Assembly (NCBI GenBank): GCA_023014365.1
Contig: JAEBUN010000012.1
Span: 372,001-436,000 of the forward strand
DNA from: Lepiota brunneoincarnata
Taxonomy: Eukaryota > Basidiomycota > Agaricomycetes > Agaricales > Agaricaceae
Length of the DNA: 64,000 nt
Direction: 5' to 3'
Positions 44,278 through 54,355 of this stretch are shown piece by piece. Every line of letters starts with the position of its first letter. Within the stretch, counting starts at the first letter, position 1. Position numbers and translations under genes: made by a program. The notes beneath the pieces were generated by a model. That model worked only from the letters and a program-made list of their open reading frames with translations, was not told the DNA's origin and did no database searches.

Positions 44278-45709
44278 TTAATTCCGGGGATGAGCCTTCA
44301 TCCATTTGTTACCGCAGCTAGGACAGCTAGACCAAATGGGTTAGTCAACGTATACAGTGAATTTAAGGTGTTCAATACCCACCGTGTGAACGTCTAAATA
44401 TTCGCAAAAAGCTTGGTTATTTTAATCCTCATCCCCAGAGAGTGCAGTGACCCACCTGGGAAGACTCCACCTCATTCCCAAATTGAACGGTGAAAGACAA
44501 CGTATCCGGCTGCAAACATTGGGAACAAGGATAATCGCCCGTTCTACGAATGTCTTGGAGGATACCGGAACTGTTTACTTCTTCGTCCGGTGAGGTAACC
44601 TATAGCGTGTCTACTTAGCTTCGCACCCAAGCGGCATAGTTGTTTGACACCATGCACATACGCTTATAGTCGCGTTATGGAGCTTCTGGATCCAATTGGC
44701 AGCTTCTACGGCCCAATCCTCTCCTTGGCCGGTGGAGAGAGCACAATAGAGGCTGATATGGTTGTGACCCTGAGCTACGATCCTCCTGACAGGGGATGCT
44801 AGATGCCACTCGAGCAAGTGATGATAATCCGTTCCAACTTCGACAAGCCACTTGGGCTCATATTCACCTTCAACCAGCAAAAATCGCGGGAGAGCTGTTG
44901 CAGGCAGTGTTTGAAGTGATGAGAACAGGAGGGAAAGAGGGGACTCTTTTCTTGCCCTTTCTTCCGTTTCCAAATATGCCATGTAAATCTCTTTTTCGGG
45001 ATTGGGGGAGGCATAATGAAATGGACCTGACATTAAAATGACCCCTTTGATTCTGGGTCGAAGGTCAGAGTTGAGCGGAAGAACGGTCGGATGAAATATT
45101 GCAGTGGCGGTATGCGCTGCTCCCGCAGAATGCCCCATCACGAAGAGTGAGTCAGTAGCAGGGTTCGGCGTCGTCGCCGAGACAAGGACGTCTTCCCAGT
45201 GAGACAGGGACCACGACATCGCGTCAACGACATCTTGCACAGGCTCCGGGTACCGAAATTCTGGTGCTAGGCGGTAGTCGGGAATTATCGTAATGAAACC
45301 TCGATGAGCAAAGTAAGCACCGAGGCAGGCGTAAACGAGGTCGAAAGGTTGAGCTATGTTACGAGACCCTGTCGTGAATCCCCCTCCATAGATATAAAAT
45401 AAGATGGGCGTTTTCCCGGTAGGAGTTTGAGTCAGTGGATAGTAAACGTCAAGCTATGTGGCGTGTCGGGGGGACTGGATGTTCGGCACAAAGGGTCACG
45501 CACTTGATGACGTTCGGTTTGCCCATATTTGAAGGTCTTTTTGGGAATTTCTGCAATAACCGAGCGTTGCTTTTCAAGGATTGGGTGGAAAATGGCGAGG
45601 GCTGGAAAAAAGATAAATGAGTGCAGCTGGATTTTGGAGTTCGTTGCTACGGACTTGATTGAAGAATCGCTCTCGGACGTGTCTCTGGGAGCTTTGCGAC
45701 TTGGTCCAT
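44278..45709 (-). CDS. Alpha/beta hydrolase apparently fused to a C-terminal zinc ribbon
   Basis: Exons 45655-45709, 45504-45601, 44662-45453, 44456-44599, 44383-44393 and 44278-44326 join in frame into 382 residues, all with GT-AG introns of 50-62 bp. The hydrolase part has the oxyanion-type loop YGGGF (about residue 75), PDYRLAPEFRYPEPVQD, nucleophile GHSAG (Ser about 160), an acidic VEGEYEPKW and His in GHNHIS (about 281-283), as in small esterases and formamidase-like hydrolases. If the intron at 44600-44661 (donor GTATGT, acceptor CTATAG) is not used, the protein stops at TAG 44611 after 331 residues. If it is used, the tail adds TGDYPCSQC...QTFTRCPSCGNKWMKAHP, a C-X2-C/C-X2-C ribbon resembling the TFIIS C-terminal fold but without its RSADE hairpin. 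One tail exon is only 11 nt. No signal peptide. Substrate unknown. Confidence 0.8.
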
Positions 45710-46532
45710 GGCCAGTTACGAAGCGATGCTAGGACGGATAGGGCAGCAGTCTCAAGGGTCAGGACTTCTGGAACGCAAGAGTATTTATCTTCTTCCAGTT
45801 TTGATGTGTGCACAGGAGCCTGGGAGGGGACGACACTAGTTGAGCATGTTTATTGTCGTGCGTGTTATCGAAGGCTCAAACCCAAGAGTTGCATGTGATC
45901 CTGTAAGATGGTTCGTGAGGGAACGTATGATGTATTTATGTCTGCTGTACTTATGGTATGACGCTTGTGGACACTTATAAGAATAGCCTCTATGTCGCAG
46001 TGAAATCAAGGGGAGACTGGGACGATACCAGTGCAGGGTGTGGAGCGCGCAAGCCAGGTGTAATGCGATGCTAAAGATACTGTACCGTGACTAGAACGCT
46101 GAAGGGATCGGTTGGTTGGCCGTGGTTGACGGGCCAACATTTAGGCTGGTGGTTTGGTTTGGTAGAGTTAACGCTGTGAAAATCAGTTTGGTCAAGTCAT
46201 CGTTAGAAGCTTTGCATTTCCGAGACCAGCCCCTCGCTGCACTCTGAGTAACCAACTATCTCGATGGTCTTGTCAGCAATATTCCAGATCCTCACCTATG
46301 ATTGCACACCGCTGCTTGTCGAACGTTCCCGTATTGCTACCACAACGAATATTCATAAAACAAGCTTATTTAATACATTGGATGAATTTGTTGGTACTGA
46401 CGGAACGAAACAAGGGTGGTTTATACTTCGGTAACTGAAGAATCCAAAAGGACCGGATCAAACAGAGCCGGAAGTGTTCATAAGTGCCTTGGGAGACTCG
46501 TTATGTATGTACGCCGAAGTAACTGTGAAACT
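45710..46532. other. Intergenic region
   Basis: About 820 bp containing the hydrolase promoter and the 3' untranslated region of the TPR-CHAT gene. No other feature recognised. Confidence 0.5.
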
Positions 46533-49500
46533 TCAGAGACCAAAATGAACATAAGGAATCCAGGCGAGGAGAGCAGAATCTGTGTCTGGAAGTGGCTCCC
46601 GAAACTCCTGAATCGCGTGATGAAGCGCATAGGCTGCGTGCGATCCATTGATTCCTTTTCTCCCAGTTCGTTCTTCGCATGCCAAAAGCTCTTTGTAAAA
46701 CAAATCTGCAATCTTTGGAGCATAATCATCTCGAATCGACCACATTGTCGCGACGACACTACGATACCCTGCTGCTAACATCCCAGCCGCCAAGTGGACG
46801 GCCTCTTCGGAAAGATTCTCATCTCCCTTGCCCGTCTGGCAAGCAGATAGGAAGGCGAAGTCTGCATTCTTCAAGTTGGCATTGATGAGCGTTGATAGCT
46901 CGAGCGGGCCATCATGGAGGAAGAAAGCACTTCTGAGCGGATCAATAATGTTCTGCTCAGCGTGGCATGCAAAGTGAACAGAGCTGTACGTTTCTACATT
47001 GGCCATCCCTACTTTGACGTTGGCATGCTCCCCTTCCAGGGTCAAGTAGGGTACTTCATGCTCGGTGAGCCACTTTTCGACATTCCGAATTTCGACGGTT
47101 GTGGCTGGGATTGGACTTTGACCTGGCGTGGCTGGCTGGCTGACCATGAACATATCCCCTGCAACCACAGTAGGGGTATTGGTACGCTGAACGAGGGCGC
47201 CGACGGAAGGAGTATAGGAAGATATTACGAAATCCGATAGCTTGGGGCCATTAGGACTGTTGTAGATCCCTGCGGCATGGAGCGGCAAGAATGTGAGGGA
47301 TCCTGTAGCACACCACCAGACCCTGGGTTTTTCTGTCAGGGAACTCGAGGACTGGGGGTAGCACGTCGCTGTTGTTAGTATCGGATATACTGTTCATGTT
47401 AATTACTCACAGAAAGTCCCAGACGTTCAATGATTGGCTTTGTCACATAGACCCACAAGTCACGCAAGACAGTCTTGAGGACGGTATTTGCACCTTGTGA
47501 AGGGCCAATTCCTCGGTGGTTGGGGTCCTCAGCTCTGTGTTCAGACGCGGTGTTGGGATCAACCTGAAATTCCTCTTCGTCATCGGGATTCGTTTCAAAT
47601 CCCCGTACCCGTAGTTTTCCATCAGCCAAGCTCTTGTGCATGCGTTTGCGGAGATTGGATGCTTTAGTGTAAGAAAAGAGGGGGAGCGGAATGTGAATAC
47701 ACTCCCGAGGCTTGGAAAAGAGCGCAAGAGCGTCACAGCGTTCCTCATCAACGTTTATTACAATTGTTGGGCCAGACACCGGAAGGCCACTAAGCAAGAC
47801 AGAGGCTGGAGTTGGGAGAAGGAATGTTTCGAACCCTGGGATCTCCCGTGCTTTTGCAAGCAGTCGGTCCCATTCCCGTGCGAGCGCGACGCGCCGTTCT
47901 GCTTCCGCCTGTAATGACATCTTTTTCTCCATCGTTTCCTCTGCATCGAAAACATATGGAGTCGTATGGGAACCTGATTTCTCAAGAGCATTCGATGTAT
48001 TCAAAATGCGGTCTGCAAGCGCTTGGTCATGGTCGCGAAGGGTATCGAACGGGGCACGCAGGTTGTCGAGTTGCGTCCAGACGATGCACCTTCCTTGTTC
48101 CAACCACTCTAGAGCCTTTTCTGCCTTTCCGAAGGAGAACGCCGCGGCGGCCGCTTCCAACGAAAGATTCGAGGTCTCAACGAGGTTCTGATGGCGGCTG
48201 TGCATGGTTAACTCCATACTCGCAACTAGAGAAAGCAATTCAATGCCCTTAGAAAATGCAGCCAATGTCTGTGGTGGGTCAAATAGACGGCAGAGGCGAG
48301 CCCACGATCTAGCTGCAAACAGGCGTACAGAAGGACTCCCAGTGGAAGCGCCAGCTGCACGACGAAAGCAATCAAGGGCTGAGATCACGTCACCATAATC
48401 TATAGTGTGTATGGACCGGGTTCGAAGTAAAACCCCAAGACTATTGAAGCTAGTGGGTAGGTCTGCGTGGCCAAGAGGGGTGAGCTCAGCAGCTCTCCGC
48501 GTCACAGATATTGCTTTATCAATATCCGCAAGATCTCCCTTGCATGCGAATCGAGCATGAAATGAGTAGCCGAGATTAGTGAGCCTGATTTGCAGGGCTG
48601 CATGGCCGGTAGGGGTGAGCTTGACGGCTTTCTGATGAGCAGCTATCGAGTGCTCAATATCCTCGAGGTCTCCTGTACATTCAAACTGAGCGCGGAGCGA
48701 ATTTCCTAGGTTGTTGAGCCAGTGGGGCAGCTCTACGTGGCCAGGAGGAGCGATGTCAACCATTTTCTGGTGCACAAAAACCGCTGCCTGAATATCTGCA
48801 GGGTTTTCCGTGTGATGGAATTGGGCTTGGAACGAATTTCCGAGATCGCTGAGCAGGTCCGGCAAATCTGCATGGCCGGGTGGAGTTAGTTCGACAGCTT
48901 TTTTCTGCACTGAAATTGCTTCAAGGATATCTGCAATGTCACCTGTGCGTCCGAACCGAGCCCGGAATGAAATCCCTAGGTTGTTGAGTATGATGGGTAG
49001 CCTTGCGTGGTCAAGAGGAATGAGCTTGACCGCCTTCTGCTTAACGGATATTGCTTCCTGAATATGTGCAAGATCTCCTGTACGTTCGAACCGAGTTTGG
49101 AAGGCAAGTCCAAGATTGCTGAACCTGCCAGGCAGGTCCGGGTGGTCAGGAGGAGTGAGCTCAATAGCTTTCTGCTTTACAGATATCGCCTCCTCAAGAT
49201 CCGCAAGGTGCGCCATAGACCCGAACCGAGCCTGGAGCGAGTTTCCAAGATTGGTGAGCGCGACGGGCATGCCCACGTGACCGGGAGGAGTGAGCTCGAC
49301 GGCTTTCTGATGCAAAGAAATAGCTTCCTCAATATCTGAAACATCTCCCATGGATTTAAATCGACATTGGAACCACGTTCCAAGATTGCAGAGCCTGGCC
49401 GGGAGCTCGATATGGCCAGGAGGTGTGATTTCAACAGCTTTCTGGCCTATAGATATCGCCTCCTCAATATCCGCAAGGTCCCCGTTGCGCCCAAACCGAG

Positions 49501-50616
49501 CTTGTAATGAAACTCCGAGATCACCGAGTCTGGCGGGGAGCTCGGCGTGGTCAGAGGGTGTGAGCTCTAAAGCTGTCCGCTTCACAGATATTGCCTTTTC
49601 AATGTCTGTAAGATCTCCTGTACGACCGAACTGAGCACTGAACGCCTCTCCTAGAACACTGAGCATGATGGGCAGAACTGGATGACCAGGAGGTGTGAGC
49701 TGGACAGCTTTCTGCACCGTGGATATTGCCTCCTTAATGTCTGCAAGGTCTCCTGTGCGTCCGAACCGGGCGCTGAGCGAATGTCCAAGATTGCTGAACA
49801 CACTGCCTTGGCCGGGAGGGGCGAGCTCGATAACTTTCCGGTACACAGATATCGCCTCCTGAAGGTCTGCGAGATCGTCAGTGAGGCGGAACTGACTATG
49901 CAACGCATTTCCGAGATTGTTGAGCAAGAGTGGCAGCACTTTGCTCTCAGGGGGAGTAAGCTCTACAGCCTTCCGTTTTGCGGACGTTGCCTCTTGCATA
50001 TTTACAAGGTCTCCTGTGCGTCTGAACCGAGCTTGAAGTGAAATTCCGAGATTGCTGAATGCGATGGACAGGAGTGCATCACCAGAAGGAGCAAGCTCAA
50101 CAGCTTTCTGCCTCACAGATATTGCTTTCTCGATATCTACAATGTTCCCTGTGCGATTGTACCGAGTTTGTAACACGAATCCAAGATGCGTGAGTCTGCG
50201 GGCCAAGTCTGTATGGCCGGGAGGGGTGAGTTCAACAGCTTGCTCCAATACAGATATCGACATCTGAATATCTGCAAGGTCTCCTGTGCGTTCGAACTGG
50301 CGGAGGTAAGATAATCCGAGATCATTAAGTGCCGAGGACAAGTCTGTATGGTCGGGATGAGTGACCTGGACAATAAATATCGTTTTCTGAGCGCCTTGAG
50401 CGTCTTCTAGTAATTTATGAAGGTGTTCAATTCGGTAATGTGTTTCTCAACGACACAGGTGTGATGCTTACCAGTGTCTGCCCGTTTCTGTACCATTCTG
50501 CCCAGTCCAGGTGTTGAACGTGAGAGTATGACCAACGTTGCTGTTAACAAGCCGTTTGCGGTGTTCTTGCATAAACGCTTGACACATCGTGGGAGCCGAG
50601 GGCGGTAGTAACGCAT
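46533..50616 (-). CDS. TPR-CHAT protein (caspase-like CHAT peptidase domain)
   Basis: Three exons (50472-50616, 47411-50406, 46533-47351; introns 65 and 59 bp) join in frame into 1,319 residues. After a basic N-terminus come fourteen TPR-like repeats of about 45 residues, typically FGRTGDLADIEEAISVKQKA followed by VELTPPGHADLP...NLGxSLxARF. A linker with EKALEWLEQGRCIVWTQLDN is followed by the CHAT domain from about residue 1050: CATGSLTFLPLHAAG, HFACHAEQ (catalytic His about 1177), FLSACQTGKGD (catalytic Cys about 1218), HLAAGMLAAGYRSVVATMWS and C-terminal WIPYVHFGL. CHAT is a clan CD cysteine-peptidase fold related to caspases and separase; bacterial TPR-CHAT proteins can be regulated proteases. 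His and Cys are intact, so it is potentially active. Its substrate and trigger are unknown; agaricomycetes carry many such genes. The start was chosen because exon 1 splices in frame. Confidence 0.9.
48430..50300 (-). repeat. Fourteen tandem 135-bp coding repeats
   Basis: Within exon 2 of the TPR-CHAT gene the DNA repeats with a period of about 135 bp; on the plus strand each unit shows AGATCTCCTGTGCG-like and GTGAGCTCGACAGCTTTCTG-like segments. One unit (about 49790) is 9 bp shorter. The array encodes the TPR-like superhelix and is a candidate for copy-number change by unequal recombination. Confidence 0.88.
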
Positions 50617-51806
50617 TAAAGGGGCACGCGCCAGTCAAGCACGGACACAGTATTCACAGGTCTGACATACCCACAAGGACGTAGCGATTCGCCAAGTATC
50701 TGAATACTAGGATGCCGGGGTCCCTTATCTGATGTTCAAGCAACAAAATTGTCACCAAGAAATCCAGAACGCGAAGTGATGGAAAGTTGGTTTACAAGGC
50801 ATTGCTGTGTCGTTCCACTGACCGACCAGCTAGCCTGATATGAAGGGAATGGTTCGAGTCAAGAGCGAGTAGCAGGCATATCATATCTGGTACACAGAAA
50901 CCACTTCAATCCTACCTACGATTTCACGCCAGGGCCATCTTGCAGCTTAATGCCACAGTAAACTCGGGTGTCGATTTTGCTGCTTAGTGTTAGTTGGGTG
51001 GGAGGGACGGGGGGGGGGGGGGGGGTGTTAGCGGAAATTTCGTAAGGGAGTCCAAATGCGAGGTAGATGTGGAAGGCGGTATTAGAAGGAGAAAGGTGGC
51101 CAATGTCGGGGATGCGGGGGGGTCTGGAACATGTAGACAGTGCTGGTAAGAGGTGATTTAAGGCTTCAAGCCCAGAACGCCTCTAGATTCAGATCAACGC
51201 CCTTCTAACTATCCATGGTCTGAGGAAGAGCATCGAAAGCGAGACACATTGGTAGAGGAAGGCCTACTCAAGCGCGTACCATTTTCCAATGCGTCGGGAG
51301 TGTTGCCCTGCGACACCCACGGTCACAACTCCGTGTGGTTCAGGGATGGATCCTTTGACGCTATTGGCGGAGATGCAAAACTCGGGAATCGCGCGGGAGA
51401 GTCTTATAACAATGGGTCCTATGTGGCGGACCAGCGGGGAGAGCATGGAGAAAAAGAAAAGTGTGTTAATTCGAGGACCAGGATCGGGAACGATGACGTA
51501 AGACAGCGAGAGGGCTGGAGCGATGCTAAGGGCGTATTGCGCCTTCGAGAGGCGAATCCAGGTCCGCTAGACCCGCTGGTTAGCGGTGCTAAAAGTTGGA
51601 AAAGTTGGAAGTTGCGTGGGTCAAAGCGTTGACCTTTCCTTGACACGACAAGTTTGAATTTACTCATATATTAAGTCGGCCGAATAAAAAAAACCAGTAA
51701 GAATAGGGTATCACGACATACTCCAAAGAGTCTGCAAAAGGGGTCGTGTCAACGGAGAGCTTTTAAAGGAAAAGGGGTTGATCACTGTCTCCGAACCTCC
51801 TGCAAG
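50617..51806. other. Intergenic region with poly-G run
   Basis: About 1.2 kb upstream of the TPR-CHAT gene and downstream of the small gene at 51807. It contains a G17 homopolymer at 51009-51025. Open frames near 51250-51630 lack recognisable features. Confidence 0.5.
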
Positions 51807-52492
51807 CTACGAGGCCTGTGCTACCCCCTTTTCTTGAGCTAAGATCTCTTTCATGGTTGCCAAGTCTCGCTGAACCTTCCCCTGTCTAGTGCGTTGCCTC
51901 CGCTTGTTGAGATGCGACCAATCCTGTCCTACTCCAACAGCAGCTCCGACCAGTTGAGAGAATTTCCCCACTTGCCATCGGGCAGTATTCGGACTCTGGA
52001 CTTTCCAAACCCATGTCTTGACAATGACAGGATTCGCGGGTGAACCGTCGGCCGTCTCCTTGGTGTTCCGCGCGGGAACCTTCTTCTTTCCTCGGGCAAT
52101 GACAGGGACCGGAGAAGTTACCTCACGATGTTCCACAACCTTGACAACTTCTTTGTTTTCTTCGAGCGCAGGGAGGATACTACGCTTCAAGAACCTGTAA
52201 AGGGTGTGAGAGTCTGGTGTGCGGGGATGAGTGAATGCACGTGCGATTTTGAGCGTACAGGGTGTTCATTGTGAGGTGGTGGTGACTGGGGGGATCCTCT
52301 GTAGACGTCTGAAGAGAGCCGCGGATCGCCCTGGTAGCCTGGGGGAGAGGGTTGGCGAAGAGCGAGCTGGTAGAGTTCTGCGGTGGTGAAACCACTGAGG
52401 GAGTCGTGTGTGGCGAGGACCTTGCGGACAATTTTTATGCCTTCCTTGATAGCATTTGTTTTGTGGATGGAAATGTTGCGGAGGATGCTCAT
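51807..52492 (-). CDS. Hypothetical basic protein divergent from ORC2
   Basis: Function not recognised. The start at 52492 reads MSILRNISIHKTNAIKEGIK, continuing HDSLSGFTTAELYQLALRQP and a Pro/Ser-rich loop ending HNEHP. One intron (donor GTACGC near 52257; the in-frame acceptor is the AG before CGTAGTATCC near 52185) leads to RSILPALEENKEVVKVVEH. Then comes a Lys/Arg-rich half with PVIARGKKKVPARNTKETAD, WVWKVQSP, and DWSHLNKRRQRTRQGKVQRD, ending at 51807. The basic, short, Ile/Lys-rich N-terminus could suit a mitochondrial or ribosome-associated protein, but that is only composition. It starts 54 bp from the ORC2 ATG. Confidence 0.6.
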
Positions 52493-52546
52493 TGGAGAAT
52501 TGGAGAAGAGAAAGAAAGTTACGGTGCTGACGTAATAATAGCACCT
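52493..52546. promoter_or_regulatory. 54-bp bidirectional promoter region (small gene / ORC2)
   Basis: Only 54 bp separate the ATG of the minus-strand gene (52492) from the ORC2 ATG (52547). The gap holds GAAAGAAAG and GACGTAATAATAG but no TATA box. Both promoters must extend into the opposing coding sequence. Confidence 0.6.
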
Positions 52547-53890
52547 ATGCAATCAGACTCTGAGCATTCTCAAGACGACGACGTCCCCGAAGAGGAGGAA
52601 GAGGAGGAAAAGGCGAGAAATACACGCACGGAAAATCAAATATCATCGTTCAAACCTCCTTCGATGCTTATTTCACGTATACCGCCTCAAGAGCACAAAC
52701 CTCTGCCAATGTCTTCTCCGAATTGGTCCTCCCTCTCTCCGCAGAGGAATACAACAACAGCCATCTCTTCCGCGAAACCAAGGCTAAAGCAGGTCCAGCC
52801 CATCGTCTCTGTCCCATCTATCCGCGACCGCTTCTTCTCCCGCTTTCTTGTCGAACTTCAGGAAGGGTTCAATATCCTCTGCTACGGCTACGGCTCCAAG
52901 CGCCAACTTCTCAACCAATTCGCAGCAGAATACTGTTCAAAACGGGGCCACGTCGTCGTTGCCAACGGCTTCCATCCAGAATTTACCATCAAGGACCTCC
53001 TCAACCAAATCGAAAATATACCCGGTATACACGACCTCGATCTCTCATCCTCAACACCGGAAAAACAAGCCCAGCGCATATCCGATTTCTTCTCCTTTGA
53101 GCCCTCCTCACACTTATACCTCACCATCCACAACATTGATTCAGCCGGTCTACGCACCTCACGCGCCAAATCCATCCTCTCTCTCCTTGCGCTAACTTCT
53201 CACATCCACATCATCGCCTCCATCGACCACATCAACGCTCCCCTCATCTGGTCCTTATCTGAGTCCTCCTCTCGCAAACCCCCGGCACCGGCACCGCCCC
53301 ATCCACGAACCACTATCATAACCCCACCACCTCGAGGCTACGCCTGGCTTTACCACGATCTCACCACCCTCTCCCCCTATGACTTTGAACTCACTTATGC
53401 AGACCGTACCTCCCTCTCTGGTGCACACGGCGGTGGCCCCCGCAAAAAATTCGATACCTCTACATCCACCCTCAACCCTGCTTCCTCTACCACGGGCATT
53501 ACCATGACCGAAACAGCCGCCTTGCACATCCTAGCCTCCGTCACACAAAAAGCACAAAAATTATTCATATTACTCGGAAACAGGCAGCTCGAGAACATCA
53601 AAGAACTTGGAGGCAAGGGCAGCAGTGCTCAAGGCGCTCCAGTGCCAGGAGGAGGAGGGGATCTACGAACGTGTAGCATCGGCTATGACGCGCTCTTCCA
53701 CCTCGCACGAGACAACTTTATCGCTACGAATGATACGGCACTTCGCGCGCTCTTGGGGGAATACCGAGATCATGGTCTAGTTGTGTCTGCCCAGGCGGGA
53801 TCGGGCAGCGGTGAAATTTTGTGGATACCCTTGCGTAAGGAGAGATTAGCATATGTGCTGCAGAATTTACAGGTGCAGCAGCAGTCATAG
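52547..53890 (+). CDS. ORC2: Origin recognition complex subunit 2
   Basis: Subunit of the six-protein complex that marks replication origins. Single exon, 447 residues. The acidic N-terminus (SEHSQDDDVPEEEEEEE) is followed by the ORC2 core: FFSRFLVELQEGFNILCYGY with GSKRQLLNQFA, VVVANGFHPEFTIKDLLNQI, SHLYLTIHNIDSAGLR, HIHIIASIDHINAPLIWS, AWLYHDLTTLSPYDFELTY, and the C-terminal winged-helix region with HLARDNFIATNDTALRALL, EYRDHGLV and ILWIPLRKERLAYVLQNL. It lacks a Walker A motif, as expected for ORC2. The ATG at 52547 is preferred because upstream in-frame sequence lies inside the divergent gene. Pro-rich and Gly-rich inserts occur between core strands. Confidence 0.95.
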   Translation: MQSDSEHSQDDDVPEEEEEEEKARNTRTENQISSFKPPSMLISRIPPQEHKPLPMSSPNWSSLSPQRNTTTAISSAKPRLKQVQPIVSVPSIRDRFFSRFLVELQEGFNILCYGYGSKRQLLNQFAAEYCSKRGHVVVANGFHPEFTIKDLLNQIENIPGIHDLDLSSSTPEKQAQRISDFFSFEPSSHLYLTIHNIDSAGLRTSRAKSILSLLALTSHIHIIASIDHINAPLIWSLSESSSRKPPAPAPPHPRTTIITPPPRGYAWLYHDLTTLSPYDFELTYADRTSLSGAHGGGPRKKFDTSTSTLNPASSTTGITMTETAALHILASVTQKAQKLFILLGNRQLENIKELGGKGSSAQGAPVPGGGGDLRTCSIGYDALFHLARDNFIATNDTALRALLGEYRDHGLVVSAQAGSGSGEILWIPLRKERLAYVLQNLQVQQQS

Positions 53891-54355
53891 GTTGGGGTGA
53901 TATTTCCACCTCTGCGTCTGACGACAAATTGTACTTGTACATGTCTGTGTAATCCTTATACTGGAAATACACATGCAGTAGTGGGGAGGGAGAGAAGGGA
54001 CAGGAGGGAAAGAGTGTGGGTGAGGGCAAAGGTGCTATGATACAATCAACACGTGAATAACAAAGGATTGTTAACCCCACTCAAACCAGAAAGAAATCAA
54101 TGAGGTTTGAAGGGAAAAGGGCAGGAAAATCATAAAGAGTGGAGCGTGCAAAACTAATGCCCAGCTACGTATGGTAGATCAAATCAGAGATTGGGGTGGG
54201 GCAACAAAAAACAATCATGGGCGGATCCATCATGATGAGACCAAGACGAAAGATAACTGCAAGGGGCGATGAGACATCAAAAATGCAGAGGAAATGGAAA
54301 TAGACATGGGTATGTTGTTCAGCGGCGCAAAAACCAAAACAAACGCGGAAGGCAG
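53891..54355. other. Convergent 3' region of ORC2 and DCP1
   Basis: About 465 bp between the two stop codons, presumably both 3' untranslated regions and poly(A) signals. No other feature seen. Confidence 0.6.

Noticed and set aside
47636..48252. Several plus-strand frames across the TPR-CHAT linker
   Set aside because: Antisense shadows of a conserved coding exon.
48430..50300. Regular repeats considered as a CRISPR or satellite array
   Set aside because: The period (135 bp) is a multiple of three and encodes an uninterrupted TPR-like protein; no spacers.
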